Notes under the pieces: generated by a model
Databases searched by the model: none
Told to the model about the DNA's origin: nothing
Seen by the model: the letters and a program-made list of their open reading frames with translations, nothing else
Assembly: GCA_905480195.1 (NCBI GenBank)
Contig: CAJQPN010000048.1
Span: 1-64,000 of the forward strand
Length of the DNA stretch: 64,000 bases
Direction of reading: 5' to 3'
Source of the DNA: an uncultured Acidimicrobiales bacterium
Lineage (GTDB): Bacteria > Actinomycetota > Acidimicrobiia > Acidimicrobiales > Aldehydirespiratoraceae
Position numbers and translations under genes: made by a program
Part shown: piece by piece, positions 8,056 through 17,804 of the stretch
Numbering within the stretch: the first letter of the stretch is position 1
Layout: each line of letters starts with the position of its first letter

Positions 8056-9075
8056 GTGAGCCACATGAGTCGACCAACAATGGAGACCGTCGCCGAGCGG
8101 GCCGGGGTCTCTCGTGCGTTGGTGAGCCTCGTGATGAACAACTCACCGAAGGTGTCCGATTCCAAGCGCACCGCAGTCCTCGAGGCGGCCGCCGCGTTGG
8201 GTTATTTGCCCAACCTTCATGCCCGCAGCCTGGCCCAACAGCGCACCAAGACGTTCGGCATCATCATCAACGACATCCACAACCCGTTCTTCGCCGAGGT
8301 CGTGTCCGGTATCGAGTCGGCAGCGGATGGCCACGGCTTCTCGGTGCTAATCCTCAACGGCGGGCGCGATCCCGACCGCGAACGGCGAGCCGTTGAGACC
8401 CACCTCCAGTTCCAGGTCGAGGCACTCATCCTCGTCGGCACTCGACTCGACGACGGTGCGCTCGTGCGGGCTTCCCAGGTCACTCCCACCGTGATCGTCG
8501 CCTCAGGATCTGACCACCCCGGGGTCGACACGATCACCGCCAACGACAGGATCGGCGCCGCGCTGGCCGTCGACCACCTGGTGGCATTGGGACACACCGA
8601 CATCGTTCACCTCGATGGCGGGGACAACATCTCGTCGCGCCACAGGGCGGGTGGATTCGAGCTGGCGATGCGAGCGGCCGGCCTCGAACCCCGCGTCCTG
8701 CGGGCAGGCGATGGCGAAGCCGATGCCGAGGCGGCGATGGCGCAACTCGTGGAAGACGAGACGGTCCCAACGGCGATCTTCGCCTTCAATGACCTCCTCG
8801 CTGCTGGAGTGCTCGACATCCTCAAGTCGGCCGAACTCAGCGTGCCCAACGACGTCTCGGTGGTCGGCTACGACAACACGTTCATCGCCGAGCTCAATCA
8901 CATGTCGCTCACCGCAGTCGATCAGCCCCGCCGGATGATGGGCGAACTCGCAGTGCGGACGGTTCTCGAACGCATCGAAGACAACCGCACCGAGCCGACG
9001 AACCTCGACCTCTCGCCGACGCTCGCGGTGCGGGGAAGCACCGGTCCACCAAAACGCGACCGCATCACCCGATGA
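8056..9075 (+). CDS. LacI-family transcriptional regulator
   Basis: About 339 residues (GTG 8056; ATG 8065 is the alternative). An N-terminal helix-turn-helix reads TMETVAERAGVSRALVSLVM with the hinge-helix region near GYLPNLHARSLAQ. The periplasmic-binding-like ligand domain follows (IINDIHNPFFAEVVSGIE, VPNDVSVVGYDN). It is divergent from the inositol-type operon with the palindromic operator between them, and is the likely repressor of that operon, released by a sugar or polyol. It also heads the plus-strand sugar gene run, with a 4-base ATGA overlap to the next gene, so its expression is tied to those genes. Confidence 0.92.
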   Translation: MSHMSRPTMETVAERAGVSRALVSLVMNNSPKVSDSKRTAVLEAAAALGYLPNLHARSLAQQRTKTFGIIINDIHNPFFAEVVSGIESAADGHGFSVLILNGGRDPDRERRAVETHLQFQVEALILVGTRLDDGALVRASQVTPTVIVASGSDHPGVDTITANDRIGAALAVDHLVALGHTDIVHLDGGDNISSRHRAGGFELAMRAAGLEPRVLRAGDGEADAEAAMAQLVEDETVPTAIFAFNDLLAAGVLDILKSAELSVPNDVSVVGYDNTFIAELNHMSLTAVDQPRRMMGELAVRTVLERIEDNRTEPTNLDLSPTLAVRGSTGPPKRDRITR

Positions 9076-10025
9076 CCGAACCGGCCGACTGGACACCCAC
9101 CCCACCGGCGTATGCGCCGGTGTTTGTGTGGCCACCCCGACTCCGAGCGCTTCTGCACTGGCTGCCGCATTTCGTCTTTCCCACCAACGCAATCGTCTTC
9201 ATCGTCGCAGTGGCCCTCTGGCAGTGGGCAACCCCCTCAACTGAGACCATGGCCACACTCGAACCTGGATGGATCGCGTACCTGCTCGTTCGCAACCTCG
9301 TCGTCGTGGCTGCGTTCTACGGCGCCGCCCATTGGTGGGTCGTCTCGCGACGAGGCCAAGGTGAGCACTACAAGTTCAACCCCGTCTGGGCGCGCCCGCG
9401 CAGCCGTAACCGGACGTGGGGGAGCCAGACGAGCGAAAACGTGTTCTGGACACTCGTCAGTGCGGTCCCGGTCGGCACCGCCTGGGAGGCCACCACCCTT
9501 TGGTTGTTCGCAAGCGGTCGCATCGACTGGCTCGACTGGTCTGCAAACCCGTTGTGGTTCGCTTTGCTGTTCCCCGCCACCGTCTTGCTCCGCGAGCTGC
9601 ACTTCTTCGCGATTCATCGCCTCATTCACATACGGGCGCTCTACCGAACGGTCCACAGCCTTCACCACCGCAACACCAACCCCGGACCGTGGTCCGGCAT
9701 GTCGATGCACCCCCTCGAACACCTCGTGTACTTCTCGTCGATCGCCCTGCACTGGGTCGTGCTGTCACACCCGGTGCACGCCGTCTTCAACATGGTCCAC
9801 CTCAACCTGGCACCGATCCCGGGCCACGTCGGCTTCGAGCACGTCGAGATCGGCCACTACCGCTACCCCACCAACGGCTATGCCCACTATCTGCACCACA
9901 AGTTGTTCGAGGTGAACTACGCCGACGGAGTCTTTCCGCTCGATCGTTGGTTCGGCTCGTTCCACGACGGAAGCCCCGAGGCCGACGCCCGGCTGGCAGC
10001 CCGACGCCGAAGCAGAACAGGATGA
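9072..10025 (+). CDS. Sterol desaturase/fatty acid hydroxylase family membrane protein
   Basis: 317 residues with several hydrophobic segments (FPTNAIVFIVAVALWQW, LVRNLVVVAAFYGAA, PLWFALLFPATVLL). The histidine clusters of the di-iron integral-membrane hydroxylases are present: HRLIH, HSLHH and YLHHKLFEVNY. Its ATG overlaps the LacI stop (ATGA). The family hydroxylates or desaturates lipid chains or sterols with O2. The substrate is not visible. Its place between a sugar regulator and sugar-metabolism genes is unusual and may reflect a hydroxylated lipid or ether substrate. Confidence 0.85.
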   Translation: MTEPADWTPTPPAYAPVFVWPPRLRALLHWLPHFVFPTNAIVFIVAVALWQWATPSTETMATLEPGWIAYLLVRNLVVVAAFYGAAHWWVVSRRGQGEHYKFNPVWARPRSRNRTWGSQTSENVFWTLVSAVPVGTAWEATTLWLFASGRIDWLDWSANPLWFALLFPATVLLRELHFFAIHRLIHIRALYRTVHSLHHRNTNPGPWSGMSMHPLEHLVYFSSIALHWVVLSHPVHAVFNMVHLNLAPIPGHVGFEHVEIGHYRYPTNGYAHYLHHKLFEVNYADGVFPLDRWFGSFHDGSPEADARLAARRRSRTG

Positions 10026-10029
10026 CCCC

Positions 10030-10920
10030 ATGACCGACCTCCTCGAAGTCGACGTCCACGATCTCGACACCCAAATGCCCGAGCTGCTCAACGAGTTGCT
10101 CACCGGTACGGGCGCGATCGTGATCCGGCAGGCGTTCTCGGCTGCCGAGATCGCCGAGGCTCGTCGCCTGATCCACCACTATTCCGACACCGAAGGTGAC
10201 AAGGAAACCCACTTCCAGGGCGCAAACGCCGACACCATCCACCTCCAACGACGAGTGTGGAACCTGCTCAACAAGGGCGAGGTCTTCGAGCAAATGGTGC
10301 AGCACCCGGCCGTGATGGAGATCGTCGGTCGGTTTCTGGGATCCGCCTTCATCATGGGCTCAGTGGCGGCGAACCGACTGCTCCCCGGCGGACCGGGTCA
10401 GGAGCCTCACGTCGACTACCCGTACTGGGACATGTACAAGCGCAACGAGTTTCCCATGAACTTCAACTCTTCGTTCCCGTTGAACGCACAGGCGACGATC
10501 CTTCTCGATCCGTTCACACCGGAATCGGGCGCCACCGCGTTTCTGCCCAACAGCCAGGGCGACCTCCGCTACCCCGATGAACACGATCGCAAGCACTTTT
10601 TCGAGTACGCAGCGCGGATGACCGGCGAGCCGGGCGACTGCGTCATCTTCAACGGCATGTGCTGGCATTGCGCCATGCCCAACGTCAGTCACGACGTCGA
10701 CCGCACCGGGGTACTGATCGAATATCTCCCGAAATTCATCGCACCGCTCGAGGACCTACGGCGCGGCGTTCGCGCCGACGTCGTCGAGCGAGCGACACCG
10801 ATGCTTCGCCAGCTGATGGCACTCGAGTACCCATACCCCGAGATCCTCGACGACAACACCGGAGAAGCGACCATCGGCCGTGACGTCGATGCCGAGAGTC
10901 ATTCCGCGATCGAGGCATGA
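10030..10920 (+). CDS. Phytanoyl-CoA dioxygenase (PhyH) family protein
   Basis: 296 residues of the Fe(II)/2-oxoglutarate dioxygenase superfamily. The metal site is HVD in EPHVDYPYWDMY, with the distal His probably in MCWHCAMPNVS and an Arg in DVDRTGVLIEYL for 2-oxoglutarate. It starts 4 bases after the hydroxylase gene and is followed after one base by the oxidoreductase gene, so it is in the same transcript. PhyH relatives hydroxylate fatty acyl, ectoine or small natural-product substrates. Which one applies here cannot be read from the sequence. Confidence 0.85.
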   Translation: MTDLLEVDVHDLDTQMPELLNELLTGTGAIVIRQAFSAAEIAEARRLIHHYSDTEGDKETHFQGANADTIHLQRRVWNLLNKGEVFEQMVQHPAVMEIVGRFLGSAFIMGSVAANRLLPGGPGQEPHVDYPYWDMYKRNEFPMNFNSSFPLNAQATILLDPFTPESGATAFLPNSQGDLRYPDEHDRKHFFEYAARMTGEPGDCVIFNGMCWHCAMPNVSHDVDRTGVLIEYLPKFIAPLEDLRRGVRADVVERATPMLRQLMALEYPYPEILDDNTGEATIGRDVDAESHSAIEA

Positions 10921-10921
10921 G

Positions 10922-12010
10922 ATGACCAGGGTGGGGATCATCGGCACGTCCTGGTGGGCCGACGCAATGTACCTCCCTGCACTGCGCAGCATCGCCGAAG
11001 TGGACGTCGTCGCCACCCTCGGCCGCGATGCGGGACGGACTGCGGCCTTCGCCGACCGCTGGGAGATCGGGGAATGGTTCACCGACACCGATGCCTTCTT
11101 CGACACGCCGATGGACGCCGTCATCGTCGCGTCGGCCAACGATTCGCACCACCCACTCACCATGCGGGCGCTCGCCCTCGGGCTCGATGTGCTCTGCGAG
11201 AAACCGCTCGGTCTCACCGTCGACGAAGCCCACGAAATGCAGACCGCCGCAGCCAGCGCCAATGCCGTGACACTCGTACCGTTCACCTACCGCTACATGC
11301 CAGTCAACCAGTGGCTGAAACGGCTCATCGAACACGGCTATCTCGGCGACCCGTTTCATCTCGGTCTTCGCTACTTCACCGGCTTCGCCCGCGACGGCGA
11401 GTACGCCTGGCGATTCGATCGATCCGAGGCCGGGAGCGGTGTGATCGGCGACATCGGAAGTCACTTCGTCTACCTCGCCCGCTGGTTCTTCGGCGAGGTC
11501 GAGTCGGTCTCGTGCACCTCGCGCTCGTTCATCCCTCGCGATGAACGTCCCGACGGTCGCCCTTACGCTCGCGGCGAAGACTCAGCAACCATGACGCTCG
11601 GATTCGTCTCGGGCGCCTATGCAACCGTCCAGGTGAGCGCTGTGTGCTGGGAAGGCACGTCATTCGGCCAGACCCACCAGTTCGACGCGCACGGCAGCGA
11701 CGGCTCGCTCTACGCGACATGTGATTGGGAAGCGTCCCAGGAAGTCCGCGGGGTGAAAGCCGGCGAGCCGGGACCAGCGGCCACACTCACGATCCCCGAC
11801 GATCTCTGGGCGGGCGCTCGACGCGACACCGTCCACAACACGTACCGCGACGTCTTCCGGGGCGGAGGGGCGATGATCGGCGACTTCATCCACAGCGTCA
11901 GGACACGCAAACCATGTGAGCCGTCCTTCGTTGAAGGACTCCGCATCCAAGAGCTATGCGACGCCGCCGTTGAGAGCGCTGCGGTCGGCGGCTCTGCCAT
12001 CAACGTCTAG
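10922..12010 (+). CDS. Gfo/Idh/MocA-family oxidoreductase
   Basis: 362 residues from ATG 10922, directly after the previous stop; the track start at 10880 lies inside the upstream gene. The N-terminal Rossmann motif is VGIIGTSWWADAMYLPAL. The EKP motif appears as CEKPLGLTVDEAHEM and the C-terminal half is the alpha/beta dimerisation domain (GSGVIGDIGSHFVYLARWFF). NAD(P)-dependent oxidation of a sugar or polyol is likely, consistent with the ROK kinase and xylose genes that follow. The GxGxxG loop reads GTSWWA, a little degenerate. Confidence 0.88.
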   Translation: MTRVGIIGTSWWADAMYLPALRSIAEVDVVATLGRDAGRTAAFADRWEIGEWFTDTDAFFDTPMDAVIVASANDSHHPLTMRALALGLDVLCEKPLGLTVDEAHEMQTAAASANAVTLVPFTYRYMPVNQWLKRLIEHGYLGDPFHLGLRYFTGFARDGEYAWRFDRSEAGSGVIGDIGSHFVYLARWFFGEVESVSCTSRSFIPRDERPDGRPYARGEDSATMTLGFVSGAYATVQVSAVCWEGTSFGQTHQFDAHGSDGSLYATCDWEASQEVRGVKAGEPGPAATLTIPDDLWAGARRDTVHNTYRDVFRGGGAMIGDFIHSVRTRKPCEPSFVEGLRIQELCDAAVESAAVGGSAINV

Positions 12011-12013
12011 CCT
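12008..12013 (+). promoter_or_regulatory. -10 element TAGCCT before ROK kinase gene
   Basis: TAGCCT ends 8 bases before the ATG at 12022 and overlaps the upstream stop codon. It could drive an internal leaderless transcript for the kinase-xylAB part. Confidence 0.35.
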
Positions 12014-12021
12014 CGGCAACC

Positions 12022-12963
12022 ATGATCCTCGGATTCGATGTCGGCGGCACGAACGCCCGGGCGTTGCTCATCGACCCGGCAACCGGCGCCATCAGCGATC
12101 GCGATCGCGAGTCGAGTGCCGGGCCCGGGCCCGTGCTGCTCGAGACACTCCTGCGGATGATCGACAGGATGCAAAAGCACAACAACATCAAACTTGAGGC
12201 TGTCGGCCTCGGTGTCGCCGGCCTGGCCCACCGATCCGGCGTCATCCACTACTCCCCTAACCTCCCCGAACTGATCGAGTACCCCCTCGGCACCGAGCTC
12301 GCCGAACGCACAGGACTCGACGTCGTCGTCATGAACGACGCCACCGCCGCCACCTGGGCCGAAGGCCGTCTCGGCGCAGGTCGCGGAAGCGACGACTTCA
12401 TGCTCGTCACGCTTGGCACTGGCATCGGAAGCGGCTTCGTGTGTGGTGGACGACTACTTCACGGTCACAACGGTTTCGCCGGCGAGAGTGGCCACATGGT
12501 TGTCGATGCCAACGGCCCCACACATCACACCGGGCAACAAGGTCCCTGGGAGTACTACGCATCGGGCACTGCGCTCGGCCAAATCGGCCGGTCGCAGGCC
12601 CAGATCGGCCTCTTTCCATCGGCGCTGACCCTCGCCGGCTCGGTCGCTGCGATCACCGGCTTCACCGTCGCCGAGGCTCTGAGCCGCGGCGACAAGGAGG
12701 CCGAGCGCATCTTCGACGGCTTCTGTCGTCAGGTAGCAGTCGGGCTCGCCAACCTCGTCATGATCTTCGACCCTGAGCGAGTCGTGCTCGGCGGCGGGTT
12801 GACCGATATCGCAGAGCCGCTCCGGGCTGGAACCGCACAGTGGCTCGACAAGCTCACCCTTGGCGGCGAATACCGCCCTCCGGTCGACATCGTGATGGCC
12901 GAACTCGGTGACGACGCCGGCGCGCTCGGCGCGGCACTGTGGGCCCATCAGGGTGGCGCCTGA
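12022..12963 (+). CDS. ROK-family sugar kinase without the zinc cysteines
   Basis: 313 residues. The ATP phosphate loop is GFDVGGTNARALLID, the catalytic Asp is in VVVMNDATAA, and the second glycine motif is LGTGIGSGFVCGG. The ROK sugar-binding block FAGESGHMVVD is present. The family's zinc motif CxCGxxGC, normally just after it, is replaced by THHTGQQGPWE, so all the cysteines are lost while the flanking WEYYASGTAL is kept. A glucose, N-acetylhexosamine or related sugar kinase is expected. Position next to xylAB makes a role in the same sugar pathway likely. Confidence 0.88.
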   Translation: MILGFDVGGTNARALLIDPATGAISDRDRESSAGPGPVLLETLLRMIDRMQKHNNIKLEAVGLGVAGLAHRSGVIHYSPNLPELIEYPLGTELAERTGLDVVVMNDATAATWAEGRLGAGRGSDDFMLVTLGTGIGSGFVCGGRLLHGHNGFAGESGHMVVDANGPTHHTGQQGPWEYYASGTALGQIGRSQAQIGLFPSALTLAGSVAAITGFTVAEALSRGDKEAERIFDGFCRQVAVGLANLVMIFDPERVVLGGGLTDIAEPLRAGTAQWLDKLTLGGEYRPPVDIVMAELGDDAGALGAALWAHQGGA

Positions 12964-12987
12964 GCGAGCACCGAACAGAGAGACCCG

Positions 12988-14328
12988 ATGACCGACTTTT
13001 TCACCACCGTTCCCGAGCCCATCCAATTCGAGGGGCCGGACTCCGATAATCCGCTGGCATTTCGCTGGTACGACGCCAATCGCGTGGTTGGCGACAAGAC
13101 GATGGCCGAACACCTCCGGATGGCGGTCTGCTACTGGCACTCGTTCAACTGGCCAGGCAACGACGTGTTCGGTGACGGCACCTTCGACCGCCCGTGGCTG
13201 GGTTCCGATCTCGACCCGATGGCAGCTGCCCGCACCAAGATGGCGGCTGCATTCGAGTTCTTCGAGAAACTCGGCATCCCGTACTTCTGTTTTCACGATC
13301 ACGATGTCTCACCCACCGGAGACTCGTTCGCTGAGGAGACAGCAAACTTCACCGAGCTCGCCGAAGTCATGGCCGCGCACATGCAACGCTCGGGAGTCGG
13401 CCTCTTGTGGGGCACGGCTCGCCTCTTCGGCCACCCCCGCTACATGGCCGGGGCCGCCACCAATCCCGATCCGGAGATCTATGCCCGCGCCGCAGCGCAG
13501 GTGAAGAACTGCATGGATGTCACCCACCGGCTCGGCGGTCAAAACTATGTGCTCTGGGGTGGCCGTGAGGGGTACGAGACCCTGCTCAACACCGATCTGG
13601 CGAAGGAACTCGATCAGCTCGGACGCTTTCTCTCTCAGGTCGTCGAGTACAAACATGACATCGGCTTCGAGGGCACGATCCTGCTCGAACCGAAACCGCA
13701 GGAGCCCACCAAACACCAATACGACTACGACTCGCAGTCGTGCTTCGCGTTCCTGCAGCGGTACGGGCTCCAAGACGAGGTCAAGGTCAACATTGAGGTC
13801 AACCACGCAACGCTTTCAGGCCACGACTTCCAGCACGAGATCGCCATGGCGGCCGCCTGCGGAATCCTCGGATCGGTTGACGCCAACCGAGGCGACGACC
13901 GCCTGGGATGGGACACCGACCAGTTCCCAAACTCAGTCGAGGAGATGTCGCTCGGCGTCTACGAGATCCTGCGTGCCGGAGGCTTCACCACCGGAGGCTT
14001 CAACTTCGACACCAAGCTTCGCCGGATGTCGATCGCCCGCGACGACCTCTTCCACGCCCACATCGGCGGAATGGATACTCTGGCTCGTTCGCTGCTCGTC
14101 GCCCACGCCATGCTCGAAGACGGCGTGCTTGAGCAACGTCGCACCCGGCGCTACGAGGGCTGGGACGGGCCGCTCGGAAGCGACATTCACTCCGGCACCG
14201 GCCGAGGGGCGTCGCTCGGTTCACTGCACGATTTCGTGAGCGGATCCGACCTCGACCCCGCGCCGACGAGCGGCCGCCAGGAAGAACTCGAGAACCTGGT
14301 GAACCGCTACATCGAACAAACCCGCTGA
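12988..14328 (+). CDS. xylA: Xylose isomerase XylA
   Basis: 446 residues, the length of the longer (class II) xylose isomerases. It interconverts D-xylose and D-xylulose in the cytoplasm using two divalent metals. The catalytic His region is [13 protein letters not shown]. Metal ligands lie in [18 protein letters not shown] and in [20 protein letters not shown], and [13 protein letters not shown] and [11 protein letters not shown] are also conserved. Its TGA shares one base with the xylB ATG. This is strong evidence that the transcript feeds xylose into the pentose phosphate pathway. Confidence 0.95.
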   Translation: MTDFFTTVPEPIQFEGPDSDNPLAFRWYDANRVVGDKTMAEHLRMAVCYWHSFNWPGNDVFGDGTFDRPWLGSDLDPMAAARTKMAAAFEFFEKLGIPYFCFHDHDVSPTGDSFAEETANFTELAEVMAAHMQRSGVGLLWGTARLFGHPRYMAGAATNPDPEIYARAAAQVKNCMDVTHRLGGQNYVLWGGREGYETLLNTDLAKELDQLGRFLSQVVEYKHDIGFEGTILLEPKPQEPTKHQYDYDSQSCFAFLQRYGLQDEVKVNIEVNHATLSGHDFQHEIAMAAACGILGSVDANRGDDRLGWDTDQFPNSVEEMSLGVYEILRAGGFTTGGFNFDTKLRRMSIARDDLFHAHIGGMDTLARSLLVAHAMLEDGVLEQRRTRRYEGWDGPLGSDIHSGTGRGASLGSLHDFVSGSDLDPAPTSGRQEELENLVNRYIEQTR

Positions 14329-15710
14329 TGCCGCTCGTTGCCGGCATCGACTCCTCCACCCAGTCGTGCAAGGTCGAGGTCCGCGACCTTGACTCTGGAG
14401 AAACGGTCGCAATCGCTCGTGCGTCGCACCCGCCGACCAGCCCCCCGCGCAGCGAACAAGATCCGACTTCATGGTGGCAGGCGTTGACCGAAGCGTTCTC
14501 GCAGATCGGTTCAGCTGCCCGTGACATCGCTGCGATCAGCGTGGGCGGCCAACAACACGGCCTGGTCGTTCTCGACCACGAAGACGAGCCCCTCCGCCCG
14601 GCCAAGCTGTGGAACGACACCGAGTCGGCACCGCAGTCGGAGGCGCTCGTCGAGGCGATCGGAGCTGGAGCCTGGGCCCAACGGGTCGGGTCGGTACCGG
14701 TCGCCTCGTTCACGATCACCAAGCTCGCCTGGCTGGCCGAACACGAACCCGAGATCGTGGGACGGATCACCAAGGTGATGCTGCCCCACGACTATCTCAA
14801 CCTTCGCCTCACCGGCGTCCACGCCACCGATCGCGGCGATGCGTCGGGGAGCGGGTGGTTCGACCCTGTCACCGGGGAGTGCGCAGACGAACTGCTCGCA
14901 CTCGTTGGTGGACGCGACGATTGGGCGAACCTCGTGCCGACCGTTGTCGGTCCAACCGACACCTTGGGCCTCCTCACTGAGGTAGCAGCGGCGGCAATCG
15001 GAGTGCCGGTCGGTACCCCTGTCGGTCCTGGAAGCGGCGACAACATGGCTGCCGCACTCGGGCTCGGACTCGTGCCGGGTGATGCCAGCCTCTCGCTCGG
15101 CACCTCCGGGGTCGTGTATGCCACATCGGCGGAACCGACCGCCGATGCCTCCGGCAACGTGGCGGGCTTCGCCGACGCAACCGGCGCGTTCCTGCCCCTC
15201 GTGTGCACGCTCAATGCGACCAAGGTCACCGACACTGTCGCCGGGTGGCTCGGCATGGATCACACCGCCTTCGCAGCAGCAGCCCTTCGCGCTCCGGTGG
15301 GAGCGAACGGCGCTCGGCTCATCCCCTACTTCGACGGTGAGCGCACGCCGAGCCTGCCCGACGCTACCGGCACCTTTGAAGGCCTTCGCAACGACACGAC
15401 GCCCGATGACCTCGCTCGTGCCGCGCATGAGGGTGTCCTACGCGGCCTGCTCTACGGCCTCGACGCGCTCGAGCAGGCGGGCGCTGCGGTCGGGGGCCGA
15501 CTTCACCTGATCGGCGGCGGGGCCAAGAGCCCTGCCTACCGGCAGATCCTCGCCGATCTACACGGCGCCCCGATCCGTATCCCTGACACTGATGAGACGG
15601 TTGCAACCGGCGCCGCCGTTCAGGCTGCGGCGATCCTCGGATGCCCGTTCACCGAGACCGCTCGAGCATGGGCCCTTGGAGCAGGGGTCGATATCGAGCC
15701 GAGCCCCTGA
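14328..15710 (+). CDS. xylB: Xylulokinase XylB (FGGY family)
   Basis: 460 residues. The FGGY N-terminal nucleotide site is AGIDSSTQSCKVEV, with conserved ISVGGQQHGLVVLD and the catalytic-Asp block PGSGDNMAAALGLG. The C-terminal ATP block is HLIGGGAKSPAYRQILAD. It phosphorylates D-xylulose to xylulose 5-phosphate and is directly coupled to xylA by a TGATG junction. Length and motifs are standard. Confidence 0.93.
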   Translation: MPLVAGIDSSTQSCKVEVRDLDSGETVAIARASHPPTSPPRSEQDPTSWWQALTEAFSQIGSAARDIAAISVGGQQHGLVVLDHEDEPLRPAKLWNDTESAPQSEALVEAIGAGAWAQRVGSVPVASFTITKLAWLAEHEPEIVGRITKVMLPHDYLNLRLTGVHATDRGDASGSGWFDPVTGECADELLALVGGRDDWANLVPTVVGPTDTLGLLTEVAAAAIGVPVGTPVGPGSGDNMAAALGLGLVPGDASLSLGTSGVVYATSAEPTADASGNVAGFADATGAFLPLVCTLNATKVTDTVAGWLGMDHTAFAAAALRAPVGANGARLIPYFDGERTPSLPDATGTFEGLRNDTTPDDLARAAHEGVLRGLLYGLDALEQAGAAVGGRLHLIGGGAKSPAYRQILADLHGAPIRIPDTDETVATGAAVQAAAILGCPFTETARAWALGAGVDIEPSP

Positions 15711-15738
15711 GGCTCAGGAGTTCTCCCGGGCTCGGCTC
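15696..15738. terminator. Candidate GC-rich hairpin at end of xylB
   Basis: GAGCCGAGCCC (15696-15706) and GGGCTCGGCTC (15728-15738) form a perfect 11-bp stem across a 21-base loop and overlap the last xylB codons. No T-tract follows, so this is a structure-only candidate for ending the sugar transcript. Confidence 0.35.
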
Positions 15739-15836
15739 AGGCTGACTCGGGGAAGCTTGTTTGCCGTCTTGGGATACTGCGGCGAAGCCGTCGACACCCG
15801 CACCTCGAAACCGTCGATCTCGAGAGCGACCGGCAC
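15714..15836 (-). CDS. Possible 40-residue ORF, convergent with xylB
   Basis: Too short for the ORF track. From GTG 15836 (upstream in-frame TTG also possible) it reads VPVALEIDGFEVRVSTASPQ and ends at 15714, with mostly G or C at third positions, as in the real genes. The VALEIDGFEVRV stretch is reminiscent of the start of LigD-type polymerase domains, which suggests a fragment left from a larger gene. The match is short and by memory only, so it may be a remnant, a tiny gene or chance. The rest of the 15711-15943 gap holds only the ilvD promoter. Confidence 0.25.
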   Translation of the reverse strand: MPVALEIDGFEVRVSTASPQYPKTANKLPRVSLSRARENS

Positions 15837-15930
15837 TTCCTTGGGCCCGGCCCCCTCCAACGGTCGCTGGCCGGGTCAAGGGCGATCCGCTGGCCTTTGG
15901 GGAATTGTGAGAGTTAGCCGCGCGACCAAC

Positions 15931-15936
15931 TAGCCT
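15931..15936 (+). promoter_or_regulatory. -10 element TAGCCT of ilvD (leaderless)
   Basis: TAGCCT is followed by 7 bases and then the ilvD ATG, with no Shine-Dalgarno sequence. Transcription would start at or next to the start codon. Confidence 0.5.
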
Positions 15937-15943
15937 TCCGCTT

Positions 15944-17800
15944 ATGCCTGCGTACCGTTCTCACACAACCACTCAGGGCCGAAACATGGCCGGGGCCCGC
16001 GCACTGTGGCGTGCCACGGGCATGGGTGACGAAGACTTCGAGAAGCCGATCATCGCCGTGTCGAACTCGTTCACACAGTTCGTACCCGGCCACGTCCACC
16101 TGAAGGATCTCGGCCAACTCGTGTGCCGCGAGATCGAAGCCGCTGGCGGTGTCGCCAAGGAGTTCAACACGATTGCCGTCGACGATGGCATCGCCATGGG
16201 CCACGACGGCATGCTTTACAGCCTCCCAAGTCGCGATCTCATCGCCGACTCGGTCGAGTACATGGTCAACGCGCACTGCGCCGACGCGCTGGTTTGCATC
16301 TCCAACTGCGACAAGATCACCCCTGGAATGTTGATGGCGACGATGCGCCTCAACATCCCGACGATTTTCGTCACCGGCGGGCCCATGGAAGCCGGTAAGA
16401 CCAAGCTCGCCGGGGTCGAGGTCAAGCTCGACCTGATCGACCCGATGATCAAGGCGGGCGACAAGGCCGTCAGCGACGAAGACGTCTTGCAGATGGAACG
16501 TTCAGCGTGTCCGACCTGTGGTTCCTGTTCGGGCATGTTCACCGCCAACTCGATGAACTGTTTGGCCGAAGCCCTTGGCCTCGCACTCCCGGGCAACGGC
16601 ACAGTGTTGGCGACCCACGCCGACCGCGAGCAGTTGTTCCTGCAGGCCGGACGCCAGATCGTCGACCTTGCGAAGAAGTACTACGACAAGGATGACGAGT
16701 CGGTCCTGCCCCGATCAATCTGTACGAAGGCAGCATTCGAGAACGCGATGACGCTCGATATTGCGATGGGCGGCTCGACCAACACGGTGCTGCACATTCT
16801 CGCAGCCGCCCGAGAGGCTGAGGTCGACTTCATGATGAGCGATATCGACCGGCTCAGCCGCACCTCACCGGCGATCTGCAAGGTTGCTCCGGCCACCAGC
16901 GAGTACCACATCGAAGATGTCCACCGAGCGGGTGGCATCATGGGCATCCTCGGCGAACTCGACCGCGGCGGCCTCCTCGACACGTCCCTCCCCACGGTGC
17001 ACAGCAACTCAATGGCTGACGCCCTCGATCAGTGGGACATCATGCGCGACCCCACGCCTGATGTTGTCGAGTTCTACCGAGCCGGGCCTGCCGGTATCCC
17101 GACGCAGACTGCGTTCTCACAGAGCACCCGCTGGGACAGCCTCGACACCGATCGCCAGGGTGGCTGCATCCGCAGTGTCGAGAACGCCTACTTTCAAGAC
17201 GGCGGCCTCGCCGTGCTGTTCGGCAACATCGCCGAGAAAGGCTGCATCGTGAAGACGGCCGGTGTCGACGAGGAGATCTTCACGTTTTCCGGCCCCGCCA
17301 GGGTGTTCGAATCCCAGGACAGCGCGTGCGAGGGGATTCTCGACGAAACGCGGATCAACGCCGGTGACGTCGTGATCATTCGCTACGAGGGGCCAAAGGG
17401 AGGCCCCGGAATGCAAGAGATGCTTTATCCGACCTCGTACATCAAGAGTCGGGGGCTCGGCAAAGAGTGCGCACTCCTCACCGACGGCCGCTTCTCGGGC
17501 GGGACGTCGGGGCTCTCGATCGGTCACGCATCTCCCGAAGCAGCCGAAGGTGGCGCGATCGGCCTCATTGAGGACGGTGACATCATCGACATCGACATCC
17601 CGAATCGGTCCATCTCGTTGCGGATCTCCGACGATGAGCTGGCTGCCCGACGCACTGCGATGGAAGCGAAGGGCGACGGTGCCTGGCAGCCCACAGAGGA
17701 GCGCCAGCGGAATGTATCGGCCGCTTTGTGGGCCTACGCCGCCATGACCACCAGCGCCGACACCGGTGCCGTACGCGACGTCTCGCAGATTCGAAAATGA
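15944..17800 (+). CDS. ilvD: Dihydroxy-acid dehydratase IlvD
   Basis: 618 residues, the long E. coli-like form. It dehydrates 2,3-dihydroxy-3-methylbutanoate and its homologue in valine, leucine and isoleucine synthesis. The iron-sulfur cysteines are in [11 protein letters not shown] and [37 protein letters not shown] and [20 protein letters not shown] are also conserved. An uninterrupted gene with its own promoter; it is followed 4 bases later by a TetR regulator. Confidence 0.95.
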   Translation: MPAYRSHTTTQGRNMAGARALWRATGMGDEDFEKPIIAVSNSFTQFVPGHVHLKDLGQLVCREIEAAGGVAKEFNTIAVDDGIAMGHDGMLYSLPSRDLIADSVEYMVNAHCADALVCISNCDKITPGMLMATMRLNIPTIFVTGGPMEAGKTKLAGVEVKLDLIDPMIKAGDKAVSDEDVLQMERSACPTCGSCSGMFTANSMNCLAEALGLALPGNGTVLATHADREQLFLQAGRQIVDLAKKYYDKDDESVLPRSICTKAAFENAMTLDIAMGGSTNTVLHILAAAREAEVDFMMSDIDRLSRTSPAICKVAPATSEYHIEDVHRAGGIMGILGELDRGGLLDTSLPTVHSNSMADALDQWDIMRDPTPDVVEFYRAGPAGIPTQTAFSQSTRWDSLDTDRQGGCIRSVENAYFQDGGLAVLFGNIAEKGCIVKTAGVDEEIFTFSGPARVFESQDSACEGILDETRINAGDVVIIRYEGPKGGPGMQEMLYPTSYIKSRGLGKECALLTDGRFSGGTSGLSIGHASPEAAEGGAIGLIEDGDIIDIDIPNRSISLRISDDELAARRTAMEAKGDGAWQPTEERQRNVSAALWAYAAMTTSADTGAVRDVSQIRK

Positions 17801-17804
17801 GCCA

